Shown piece after piece: positions 16,179 through 23,872 of a stretch of 24,449 bases of DNA. How positions within the stretch are numbered: the first letter of the stretch is position 1; every line of letters starts with the position of its first letter. The stretch is from a virus. Position numbers and translations under genes: made by a program. The notes under the pieces are model-generated. The model searched no databases. It saw only the letters and a list, made by a program, of their open reading frames with translations, and was not told where the DNA came from. The DNA lies in the IMG/VR virus record IMGVR_UViG_3300042691_009296, positions 1 to 24,449 of that record; one strand, written 5' to 3'.

Positions 16179-18827
16179 CCTATTAATTATCAACAAAAGA
16201 AAAATACAAATACTACATTTGGTGGCACCGATGCTATCACAGTTCCTGTAGGTTCGCAAGCACAAAGAAGTGGTACTGAAATTGGTCAACTTAGATACAA
16301 TACTGACGTAGGATTGCCAGAATTTTATACAGCCAGTGGCTGGAGTGCAGTTGCCCCGCCTCCTACTATAACAACAATATCTGGCGTAATTAACGAAAAT
16401 ACAAACAGTACAATTACTATTAATGGTACTAATTTTGTATCTGGGTCAGTAGTTAGTATTGAAGGAGCAGCAGTTGGTGGTACTCCTAGAACTCTTACAA
16501 CAACTTTTGTAAATTCTGCACAACTTACTGCGGCAACAAACGCAGGTTCTGTAAACTTTGTTGGCGGGGCTAGTTTTGATCTTAAAGTTACTAACCCAAG
16601 TGGACTAACTGCGAGTTTATTAACTGCTGGAAATATTGATAGAGATCCAGCATGGGCAACCTCTGTAGGAAATTTAGGTACTAATCAAGAAAGACCTATT
16701 CCTGGTGCCGATATTACATCATTTACATCAGGTAGTGATACTTTTAGAATACTAGCATTTAGGGCCGGTGGTGGTACATGGACACCAAACTTCACTGGCA
16801 CTGTGGATGTGCTAGTTGTAGGTGGCGGTGGTGGTGGTGGCTATCAAGTTGGTGGCGGTGGCGGCGCTGGAGGATTAATTTATAGGTCAGGGTTATCTGT
16901 TACAAGTGGTTCTGGCATCAATTGGTATGTAGGTGAAGGCGGCCGCGGCGGCGGCTGGGCCGGTCAAGGTGAGCCTAATAATGGACCAGACAACTTAGTT
17001 GCAACAGGTGGTCAAGATAGTTATTTTGGTAGTTTAACAGCTAAAGGCGGCGGCGCAGGATCGAATCACAACACTGGTGCAAGATCAGGCCCAATTGGAC
17101 CTTATGACGGTCTAGGCCAAGCTGGCGGTTCAGGCGGCGGTGGCGCTGGCGATAGTGCAAGCAGAAGCCGTGCAGGCGGCACTGGTAATCAATCAAGTCA
17201 AGGCGGCGAAAGCGGTAGTTTTGGCTTTGGAAATAACGGTGGTCAAGGTTTAGCAAGTTCTTGGGCTGGTGGTGGTGGTGGTGGCGCTGGTGGCGCTGGT
17301 AGTAATGCTACATCAAATACAGGCGGACCTGGTGGTGTTGGTAGAGATTATTCTGCACAATTTGGTACAACTTACGGACAATCTGGATTCTTCGCTGGTG
17401 GCGGAGGCGGCTGTAGTAGTGGTGAATCTGGCACAGCCGCAGTAGCAGGTGGTAACGGCGGTGGCGGAAGAGGTTTTGCTAATAACGGTCAAGCATTAGG
17501 TGGTGGAACCACAGGCGGTGATGGAACAGTTAACACTGGCGGCGGCGGCGGCGGAGTTAGAGATCGTTATGACGGCTCAAATGCCTATATAAGAGCTGGT
17601 AACGGTGGCAGTGGTATTATATTGGTTAGATACAATGTTAATTTAGAAACAGTACCTACAAGATTTACACTTTCTGCTACAGATCCAGACGGAGGTGCAA
17701 CAACTTACAGTTTAGCTAGTGGTAGCCTACCAACAGGATATACTTTAAATTCTTCAACAGGAGTTATTAGTGGTTATCCTCCTGCTGTAGCAAGTGATAC
17801 TACATATACATTTGGAGTTGATGCTACTAGTGCCGGACAAACCGTTAATCGTAGTTTTAATATTATTATAAGCAGAACTAATGATGGATCAAAATCAGAC
17901 AGGGCGGCTGCAAGTGCGGCAGCAATTAAGTCTTTAACTGGTACCACTATTAATGGTATCTATTGGATACTAGTTAACGGTGTTGCTACACCAGTATACT
18001 GTGATATGAATAGAGATAGTGGCGGGTGGATGTTGGCAATGAACATCAATACTAGTGATAATAGTATTGTACATTATACAAATCACGATTTTTGGGAAAG
18101 TCCAACTAAACTAACTAGTTACCCAAGTGGTGGTGGCACAGTAAGTAATAGACCAAGTTCAAATGTAAATGATTGCTTTATTCGTGATTATAAAGCGATT
18201 GAGTTTGGAAACTTATGGAATAATTTTGCCGGAACTAAATTTATGGTCATGGTTCATAATAACGGATCATATGTTGGTTATCGAAGTTGGAATTTAAACA
18301 CAGCAGTGGCTACTAAATTTAGTGAGTTCTGGAATGGTCCAAGAACACCTGGAAATCCAGGAAGTGGCAGTGTAAGATATTATAAGAAAATAACAAATGG
18401 TACTACAAATAGTGATATTGGTAGTATTAACAGTAGAACACCTAATAGTTATGAAAGTCAAGATTTAATTACTAACGCTGAAAACGGAGAGTCCGATCTA
18501 AACAGATTAACACAGGTCAATAGTGGAGCACCTAGCGGTCCCAATACCAACCATACTTACAGTCGTGGCGATAACGCAGGCGCTGGCTTTGGTACACTGT
18601 ATGATAGAACAGCAGGCGGTAGACCAGAAAGTGATGCACAAAACTGGGATTCTGGCACTTGGACTAACAGTGGCGGCGGCAGATACGGTAGTGACACTTT
18701 AACTAACGATAACTTTAGTAGTTGGGGCGGTAAGGCGTATACTACTAGTGGTGCAGGAACAGGTGACACGTACAACTGGAACGGTTATACTGGTTTAGAC
18801 TATGATTTTGCCATGTTTATTAAATAA
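16176..18827 (+). CDS. Fibre tip/adhesin with polyglycine domain and fibrinogen-like C-terminus
   Basis: An 883-residue protein. Residues ~10-60 repeat the RYNT...EFYTASGWS module that ends the shafts of fibres 1 and 2. Residues ~60-155 are an IPT/TIG-like Ig domain. About 175-488 is a glycine-rich domain opening DVLVVGGGGGGG and carrying around a dozen poly-Gly motifs, recalling the polyglycine-sandwich tips of phage adhesins such as S16 gp38. About 490-565 is He_PIG/Ig-like (DPDGGATTYSLASGSLP). About 590-883 is a fibrinogen-related domain: GIYWILVNG, VYCDMNRDSGGWML, several Trp, ending YDFAMFIK. Fibrinogen-related domains bind acetylated sugars in animals; here sugar or surface receptor binding is inferred. 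It starts 3 nt after the fibre 2 stop, in the same frame, with its own GGAG site. It is probably the distal receptor-binding subunit of fibre 2. Confidence 0.85.
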   Translation: MPINYQQKKNTNTTFGGTDAITVPVGSQAQRSGTEIGQLRYNTDVGLPEFYTASGWSAVAPPPTITTISGVINENTNSTITINGTNFVSGSVVSIEGAAVGGTPRTLTTTFVNSAQLTAATNAGSVNFVGGASFDLKVTNPSGLTASLLTAGNIDRDPAWATSVGNLGTNQERPIPGADITSFTSGSDTFRILAFRAGGGTWTPNFTGTVDVLVVGGGGGGGYQVGGGGGAGGLIYRSGLSVTSGSGINWYVGEGGRGGGWAGQGEPNNGPDNLVATGGQDSYFGSLTAKGGGAGSNHNTGARSGPIGPYDGLGQAGGSGGGGAGDSASRSRAGGTGNQSSQGGESGSFGFGNNGGQGLASSWAGGGGGGAGGAGSNATSNTGGPGGVGRDYSAQFGTTYGQSGFFAGGGGGCSSGESGTAAVAGGNGGGGRGFANNGQALGGGTTGGDGTVNTGGGGGGVRDRYDGSNAYIRAGNGGSGIILVRYNVNLETVPTRFTLSATDPDGGATTYSLASGSLPTGYTLNSSTGVISGYPPAVASDTTYTFGVDATSAGQTVNRSFNIIISRTNDGSKSDRAAASAAAIKSLTGTTINGIYWILVNGVATPVYCDMNRDSGGWMLAMNINTSDNSIVHYTNHDFWESPTKLTSYPSGGGTVSNRPSSNVNDCFIRDYKAIEFGNLWNNFAGTKFMVMVHNNGSYVGYRSWNLNTAVATKFSEFWNGPRTPGNPGSGSVRYYKKITNGTTNSDIGSINSRTPNSYESQDLITNAENGESDLNRLTQVNSGAPSGPNTNHTYSRGDNAGAGFGTLYDRTAGGRPESDAQNWDSGTWTNSGGGRYGSDTLTNDNFSSWGGKAYTTSGAGTGDTYNWNGYTGLDYDFAMFIK
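16818..17560 (+). repeat. Polyglycine motif region in tip protein
   Basis: About a dozen Gly-rich segments (for example GGGGGGG, GGGGGAGG, GGSGGGGAG, GGGGGGAGGAG, GGNGGGG), encoded mainly by GGT and GGC codons, make a locally GC-rich, G-biased stretch in AT-rich DNA. Poly-Gly segments of this kind pack as polyglycine-II helices in some phage adhesin tips. The intervening loops, which would carry specificity, differ from each other. Confidence 0.75.
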
Positions 18828-18852
18828 CTAATTGCACAAAGATAACTAATTG
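18824..18852 (+). repeat. 11-bp direct repeat before halogenase 2
   Basis: ATAACTAATTG occurs at 18824-18834 and again at 18842-18852, 18 bp apart, filling the gap between the tip protein stop and ATG 18854. The second copy, with the preceding G, includes GATAACTA, one mismatch from the GATAAATA late octamer. Either a duplicated regulatory element or chance in AT-rich DNA. Confidence 0.5.
18841..18848 (+). promoter_or_regulatory. Late-promoter-like GATAACTA, 5 nt before ATG 18854
   Basis: GATAACTA differs from GATAAATA at one base and sits exactly 5 nt before the halogenase 2 ATG. This is the same spacing as the octamers before ATG 10734 and before gp14. No Shine-Dalgarno is present. Weak on its own; the shared spacing raises its value. 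Confidence 0.35.
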
Positions 18853-18853
18853 T

Positions 18854-20341
18854 ATGAAAATAGTTATTGCAGGGGGCGGAACTGCTGGCTGGCTTTCCGC
18901 CCTTTTTTTATCGAAAATATATCCAGAATTCCAAGTTGAACTCATTGAAAGTTCTAAAATTGGTGTTATAGGCACAGGCGAAGGCAGCACCGGATTATTA
19001 AATGATGTACTAACAAATAGAATTTGGAATTTTGGTTGTAATTTAGATGACTTTTTAAAAACAACCAAAAGTACGCCTAAATTAGGTATTGAATTTAGTA
19101 ATTGGGGTGTGGATGATTATATTAGCCCAATTGATGGTTCTGCATGGAGTAGTAGAAGTCCAGACACAATAACACTACACGCCATTGCTAACAGTATTCC
19201 TTCATACATGACATCTATGCAAGGGCTCCGTGGAGTCAACATGATGACACAGTTTAATGATAGAAAAAATATTAAAAATTCTAGCAACGGGGGTGCATAT
19301 CACTTTGATGGCCAACTAGTCAGTCAATATTTTAAAAGTATATGCAACACTGTAACAGTATATGATGATAAAATTACTAGTTTTAAACAAAGATCTAACG
19401 GCAGTGTGTCTACAATAATTTGTGAAAATGTCATTATTGACGATATAGACATGGTTATAGACTGTTTAGGTTTTAACAGTATTTTCAATAAAGAGTTGCC
19501 ATCAACATTTATAGATTTTAGTAAACATTTACCAGTAAACACTGCTATACCATTCCAAATAGAAAATAACGATCTAACAAACACTATACCATTTACTAAA
19601 TCTAGAGCTATGAACTATGGTTGGATGTGGCAAATACCTGTAGGCAAGAGATATGGTTGTGGATATGTGTTTAATGGTGATTTAATCTCTCCTGAAGATG
19701 CTGTTGAAGAAATAGAAAATACTTTGCAAAGAAAAATAAAGCCAATAAAAACAATAAAATTTACCAGCGGACACATTCGTAATCTATGGAGAAATAACGT
19801 TATTGCTATAGGACTTAGCAGCGGATTTTTAGAACCTTTACAAGCTACAGCAATACACACAGTTATAGCACATTTGAGTATGTTGTGTTTTGACTTTTTA
19901 AATTACGATAAACAATTAGTACAAAATTATCCTGGCAAAGATTTATACAATCAAAGAGCAGGTCAATATTATCATGATTTCGCTGATTTTATCAATTTAC
20001 ATTATCAAACACCAAGAGGGGATACAGAATTTTGGCGTTATATGAAAAATGAATCTGCAACAGACTTTGTTAAAAATATATTATCTGTGTGTAAGGCTCG
20101 AATACCTACACATCACGATTTTAAAAAATACAACTATGCCGCAGGAGCTAGTTTATGGAATCCAACTATTCAGGCTTTAGGAATTGTAACATCTCAAACA
20201 GCACAAAAACAATTAGATTTTTGTCAAATAAAGTTCCCATCAAATATTAAATCTACTTTAGAAAGACATATTGCACTTGTTGAATCTGAAGATTTAATTT
20301 CAGTAGAAGAATTTTATAATACGTATTCTAAATATTATTAA
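18854..20341 (+). CDS. Flavin-dependent tryptophan-halogenase-family enzyme 2
   Basis: A 495-residue homologue of the enzyme at 9227. GGGTAGW lies at residues 7-13, confirming the start because the FAD loop must be near the N-terminus. TGEGSTG follows near 39-45. Lys76 in TPKLGIEF aligns with the catalytic lysine, and WxWxIP is W257-M-W-Q-I-P262. The expected catalytic Glu in the EPLEATGI motif is Gln330 here (EPLQATAIH), a non-conservative change at a residue that contacts substrate in PrnA. It may have another substrate, reduced halogenation or a different flavin-dependent oxidation. The two enzymes are clearly diverged, so this is not a recent duplication. No Shine-Dalgarno is seen; a late-promoter-like octamer lies 5 nt before the ATG. 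Its stop overlaps the stop of the convergent 87-aa gene. Confidence 0.9.
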   Translation: MKIVIAGGGTAGWLSALFLSKIYPEFQVELIESSKIGVIGTGEGSTGLLNDVLTNRIWNFGCNLDDFLKTTKSTPKLGIEFSNWGVDDYISPIDGSAWSSRSPDTITLHAIANSIPSYMTSMQGLRGVNMMTQFNDRKNIKNSSNGGAYHFDGQLVSQYFKSICNTVTVYDDKITSFKQRSNGSVSTIICENVIIDDIDMVIDCLGFNSIFNKELPSTFIDFSKHLPVNTAIPFQIENNDLTNTIPFTKSRAMNYGWMWQIPVGKRYGCGYVFNGDLISPEDAVEEIENTLQRKIKPIKTIKFTSGHIRNLWRNNVIAIGLSSGFLEPLQATAIHTVIAHLSMLCFDFLNYDKQLVQNYPGKDLYNQRAGQYYHDFADFINLHYQTPRGDTEFWRYMKNESATDFVKNILSVCKARIPTHHDFKKYNYAAGASLWNPTIQALGIVTSQTAQKQLDFCQIKFPSNIKSTLERHIALVESEDLISVEEFYNTYSKYY

Positions 20342-20601
20342 AGTTTTTCTACAAACCTGTGTAGTTTTAATCTAGCTTCTTTGAGATCTTTGGTAAAAGT
20401 GCTGTGCTGTAAACCTACAGCAACAAATCCACCAGCCATATCTTCTACACTGCGATCCACTGCTTCTACTTTAAGAAGAAAATCAGCTAGTAGACTTTTG
20501 CCTAAAGCACGTTGTTCTTTATCTTGAATACTGTCAACTTTACGTGTGTATTCTTCAACATCCTGTTGAAATTGCGGTAATTCACGAATAAACAATGCCA
20601 T
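20338..20601 (-). CDS. Small helical protein of unknown function (87 aa)
   Basis: An 87-residue, highly charged and probably all-helical protein starting MALFIRELPQF, rich in Lys, Glu and Asp. It has AAGGA before the ATG and follows the Nudix gene by 9 nt, so it is the last gene of the gp14-gp15-Nudix operon. No motif or membrane segment is seen and it is not recognised. Its stop (20338-20340) overlaps the stop of halogenase 2 on the other strand, leaving no room for a terminator between the convergent units. Confidence 0.7.
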   Translation of the reverse strand: MALFIRELPQFQQDVEEYTRKVDSIQDKEQRALGKSLLADFLLKVEAVDRSVEDMAGGFVAVGLQHSTFTKDLKEARLKLHRFVEKL

Positions 20602-20610
20602 ACTTTTTCC

Positions 20611-21060
20611 TTAAATTAAATCCATAACGTCAAATACTGTTTGCAGTTTATTTCTAACTGCACGATTTCCAAAACTGCTACGCAGTGCTTGATGTAAAGG
20701 TTTTGGCGCAGTATCAATAGCACACCAACACCATCCATCATGCTCACTACTTAGAGCGGGAACAAACTCATTATTTACTACACACAAATAAGTGTGAAAG
20801 TTAAAAACGGTATCATTACTAACAAAAGTTTCTAAAGGTACTGTTTTAATTATGTCTGGAGTGACACCAATTTCTTCATTGATTTCACGTTGAAGTCCTT
20901 GCCATGCACTTTCACCTAGGTCGTTAGTGCCACCAACTAGACCCCAGGTACCTGCATGTTTTCCTGAACTTTTTTGTAGCAGTAGAATACGCTTGGTATT
21001 TTTAGCGTAAAATAGCGCACCACTACAAACTATACGATCTTTTATAACTCCAGTCGCCAT
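20611..21060 (-). CDS. Nudix hydrolase
   Basis: A 149-residue protein with a perfect Nudix box G-x5-E-x7-R-E-I-x-E-E-x-G-V at residues 44-66 (G44, E50, R58, E59, E62, E63, G65). It is preceded by the usual strand and substrate loop (RILLLQKSSGKHAGTWGLVGG). Nudix enzymes cleave nucleoside diphosphates linked to another group, using Mg2+ held by the box glutamates; the substrate here cannot be told. Length is typical of MutT-type single-domain members. It overlaps the end of gp15 by 19 bp and has a good AAGAGGAAC ribosome site inside gp15, so it is expressed with the tail-completion genes. T4 also encodes a Nudix enzyme (NudE), but orthology is not claimed. Confidence 0.92.
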   Translation of the reverse strand: MATGVIKDRIVCSGALFYAKNTKRILLLQKSSGKHAGTWGLVGGTNDLGESAWQGLQREINEEIGVTPDIIKTVPLETFVSNDTVFNFHTYLCVVNNEFVPALSSEHDGWCWCAIDTAPKPLHQALRSSFGNRAVRNKLQTVFDVMDLI

Positions 21061-22673
21061 GTTCCTCTTGGATACTCCCCTTCAAAGCTCTTGCGCCAAC
21101 TGACGCCGTCCCATTTGTATTGAACATTAGTATATATGTTCGTAAGGTATATCAAAGAGTCCGTTGTGGCAGCGGCATTAAAAATTACTTGCCATTTAGA
21201 GCCATCCCATTCTATAATATCATTAGTGTTAGCAATGAAGTCACTGTCATCTGCGTTTTTCCAAGCACTAGGGCCGTCTTCATTTAGGTAAATTTCGTAG
21301 GTAATAATGTCGTCAATGTCCACTGTATTTGTTAATCTTATAGATAACTGCCCTTGATTGTTTAGTGGAGGTAGTAATGCTACATCTACACCATTAACAA
21401 ACACTTTTACATCGTCTACGTTATCAAAATCGACTGTAGTATCAATCCTATTACTACGTGCATCTGCTATCAGTGTTTCTCTAACGCCGCCACCAATGTT
21501 GTTAATAATCAAATAGCGTGTTCCTAATGTAGGCTGTGCAAGTCCAGATCCTGGCGCTGATTTTTCTGGATCCACAATAGCATCAAATGTTCCTGGGCTA
21601 TTTGGTCGTGCTGTACTGGCAATATCAGTATTACTTGGGTAAGTATCACTGTCCCAGTTAACTGTTAGGATACTTTCATCTAAACTGTTAATAGCCACAG
21701 TACCTGACACTTCAGTTCCGTCTTCTTGTGTTAAAAATAATTGACTAATGCCTGGTCGATATTTTCCTGGATATGCATCAAGAACTGTACGCCAGTTTAT
21801 ATTGTCTGGTGTTTCAATGTCTACATCATTGAGATCTGTGGCATCACTGCCAGTGTTTTCACCTTGATCCAAGATTCTCGCTTGCCCCCCATAGACCACT
21901 ATCCTGTAGTTGTCGATGGTAGTTCTCACTGTGTCGATGATGCGTGTGCCCGGTGTAGTAGGCAATGCATCTACACCAAGACCTTCGATGTAGCCATCAC
22001 CACCACGATCTATGGTGTCATTGATGTTCATTATGATGCTGTGTATGACACCCAAGCGTTTGACCTTGCTAGGTGGACTGATGTAGATAGGGATGTCAAA
22101 ACTCAATGTGGCTATGTCTATGTTGCTTTCTGCGCCTACAGGGATCTGTCTGCTGCTGAATTGCACATCGCCCAAGTTAACAACACTGAGACTGGTCCAA
22201 TCTAAGTAATTGTCTGTGGTCTGTATCTCCAAGCTGGGATTGAACAGCATCAATATCTGCTCCAATAACTGCAATTTCTGTTCAGTGCTGGTGGTCCAGA
22301 TATCTGCTTTCAATGTCATCTTGAACGGCGTAGGCATCAATCGTTCTACAGTATAGTTTCTACCTTGGCTGCTGGTGTATTCGCCACCTTCTACATCACG
22401 TTCACGTATATGTACTTTGCTGACGTGTGTGGCGTCGGCCAGTCGATCTTTGTCTAAATCAAGATCAGTTATATAAACAGCGATTCGCGGAGCACTGTTG
22501 ATTTTATTTTCACTATTTTGTTTTTGAATGTGCGCAACTTGTCTATCACTATCGCCGTACATTACAGGTACACGCACAAGTCTACCATCACCGTATTTTA
22601 CTACAAAGTTACTGAGCAAACGTATTGTCTGCAACAAATAGCGTCTTATCTGACCATCGTAAAAAAACTGCAT
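21042..22673 (-). CDS. gp15-like tail completion / sheath stabiliser protein
   Basis: A 543-residue protein whose first ~220 residues follow T4 gp15: FFYDGQIRRYLLQTIRLLSNF, then RLVRVPVMYGD, P-x-x-F/I-K-M-T-L-x-x-x-I-x-T near residue 120, and LEQILMLFNPSLEI. In T4, gp15 caps the tail tube and sheath and joins the tail to the neck. T4 gp15 is about 270 residues; this one is twice as long. The extra C-terminal part includes beta-rich segments (DIIEWDGSKWQVIF, YKWDGVSWRKSFEG) with repeated W-D-G-x-x-W patterns. Its ATG shares one base with the gp14 stop (TAATG), indicating coupled translation, as in T4 where genes 14 and 15 are adjacent. Identification rests on the N-terminal pattern plus gene order. 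Confidence 0.82.
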   Translation of the reverse strand: MQFFYDGQIRRYLLQTIRLLSNFVVKYGDGRLVRVPVMYGDSDRQVAHIQKQNSENKINSAPRIAVYITDLDLDKDRLADATHVSKVHIRERDVEGGEYTSSQGRNYTVERLMPTPFKMTLKADIWTTSTEQKLQLLEQILMLFNPSLEIQTTDNYLDWTSLSVVNLGDVQFSSRQIPVGAESNIDIATLSFDIPIYISPPSKVKRLGVIHSIIMNINDTIDRGGDGYIEGLGVDALPTTPGTRIIDTVRTTIDNYRIVVYGGQARILDQGENTGSDATDLNDVDIETPDNINWRTVLDAYPGKYRPGISQLFLTQEDGTEVSGTVAINSLDESILTVNWDSDTYPSNTDIASTARPNSPGTFDAIVDPEKSAPGSGLAQPTLGTRYLIINNIGGGVRETLIADARSNRIDTTVDFDNVDDVKVFVNGVDVALLPPLNNQGQLSIRLTNTVDIDDIITYEIYLNEDGPSAWKNADDSDFIANTNDIIEWDGSKWQVIFNAAATTDSLIYLTNIYTNVQYKWDGVSWRKSFEGEYPRGTWRLEL

Positions 22674-23830
22674 TATAAATCTGCCCTAGGTTTAAGTGCT
22701 TTGCTAAGTGCTTGGCGTTCTTCAACAACTTCACCTGCAATAGTATTTGTATTTGTATTATTAATAAATCCAGTTTTGAGGGTTTTTCTATTGTCAGTGT
22801 TAGTTAATGTATGACGTACACTGTCCTCAATTTTTAACCAACGTCCGCCATCATAGCGAAATAATCTATTTGGAGCAAAATCAGTACGTAAAAAATAATC
22901 ATCTTTTTGTGGACTGGCTGGAAATTGTATGCCGTGGCCAAACTCATAACCATTAGGTGGTATACCATCACCTAACAAATATCCTACATAGCCACTACGT
23001 TGTGCTCTACCATGGATACGACTAGTATCAAGACCAGTATTACTAGCATCTAAATCAGTTTGATCAACTGTTTCTAATGTTGGTTTACCAGTATTTGGAT
23101 CCACAGCCAAAGTATAAAATTGCTGTGTTTCGTAACCACTTTTTGGAACATCTGCTTCTGCTTGTGCTAATATAGCATCATTAATTTCTAATTCTTTGCC
23201 TTTAGTGCTGAGTATATCTCTTAGAGTTTCAGTGCCACATTCTGTAGCAGGTTGATCTAAAATATCTGCAAACTGCTGACTATCCACTATCTTTTTAAGT
23301 TTTAGTCTGTATAAATGCGGCCACCATGTCTGGCTAAAACCCTCACTGGCTCTACTTACGTCTTCTATAACAAAGTATCTAGGCAACGCAACCATATAAT
23401 CGTTAAGAGCAAACTCATCTTTCAAATGAGGCAGTTCAAAAACATCGCCACTTATGGGTTTTCTACCAATGCTTTTAATCCAGTCATTTATATGCACAGT
23501 CATGAATATAGTATCGTTGTCTATGAATAGACCGAACTGACTGAGATTAAAGTCTAAATTCTGTACGTTATAAATGCCACGTACTTTGTAAATGCTAGGG
23601 TCATATTTTCTATCCCTATTTTCTAACAACAATAAATCTTGTATGTTAGTAACATCTAAACTAGCATAATTGGGTTGATCCGCAGTGGCGTTGGCCTCAG
23701 CAGTATTGACACCAATGTATTTGTGTAGGTAAAGATCAGTCCCGCCAACCTGAAACATTTCAGAAATTTGACGGTCTATGAACTTGTAATCATTACCTCG
23801 TTCGGGTTTATATAATGATAATCGTGGCAT
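22673..23830 (-). CDS. gp14-like neck protein
   Basis: A 385-residue protein matching the neck protein gp14 of marine T4-like phages in pattern. The N-terminal part has FIDRQISEMFQVGGTDLYLHKYIG, a central VFELPHLKDEF segment follows, and the C-terminal part has DYFLRTDFAPNRLFRYDG, RWLKIEDSVR, NTDNRKTLKTGFINN and EERQALSKALKPRAD. gp14 forms the neck with gp13, between the head portal and the tail. It is longer than T4 gp14 (about 256 residues). It is first in the minus-strand operon and is followed directly by gp15. No Shine-Dalgarno lies before the ATG; instead a GATAAATA late octamer ends 5 nt upstream, so a leaderless transcript is possible. Confidence 0.85.
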   Translation of the reverse strand: MPRLSLYKPERGNDYKFIDRQISEMFQVGGTDLYLHKYIGVNTAEANATADQPNYASLDVTNIQDLLLLENRDRKYDPSIYKVRGIYNVQNLDFNLSQFGLFIDNDTIFMTVHINDWIKSIGRKPISGDVFELPHLKDEFALNDYMVALPRYFVIEDVSRASEGFSQTWWPHLYRLKLKKIVDSQQFADILDQPATECGTETLRDILSTKGKELEINDAILAQAEADVPKSGYETQQFYTLAVDPNTGKPTLETVDQTDLDASNTGLDTSRIHGRAQRSGYVGYLLGDGIPPNGYEFGHGIQFPASPQKDDYFLRTDFAPNRLFRYDGGRWLKIEDSVRHTLTNTDNRKTLKTGFINNTNTNTIAGEVVEERQALSKALKPRADL

Positions 23831-23835
23831 AGTGA

Positions 23836-23843
23836 TATTTATC
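23836..23843 (-). promoter_or_regulatory. Late promoter GATAAATA for gp14 operon (possible leaderless start)
   Basis: On the minus strand GATAAATA is followed by 5 nt and then the gp14 ATG. It lies in non-coding DNA, so unlike the 10721 copy it is not explained by codons. With T4-type spacing the transcript would begin at or beside the A of the ATG. No ribosome site is visible. Confidence 0.6.
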
Positions 23844-23847
23844 GTAC

Positions 23848-23855
23848 GCTAAATA
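23848..23855 (+). promoter_or_regulatory. Late-promoter-like GCTAAATA for gp13
   Basis: GCTAAATA is one base from GATAAATA and lies 17 nt before ATG 23873, with a clear Shine-Dalgarno AGGAGAG (23860-23866). It starts only 4 bp beyond the minus-strand octamer, making a back-to-back divergent pair. Confidence 0.5.
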
Positions 23856-23872
23856 TACTAGGAGAGCAAAAG

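Noticed and set aside
20554-20570. Perfect 7-bp inverted repeat with a 3-nt loop (TTCAACA-TCC-TGTTGAA) as a terminator
   Set aside because: It lies inside the 87-aa coding region, upstream of its 3' end, and no T-run follows on either strand.
21741-22205. 154-aa plus-strand open frame opposite the gp15-like gene
   Set aside because: Antisense to a well-supported gene, with no ribosome site or recognisable domain; low-complexity shadow frame.
22666-22680. TATAAATC on the plus strand near the gp15 start as a promoter
   Set aside because: It points plus-strand into the antisense of gp14 and deviates from the octamer at its last base; no plus-strand gene follows.
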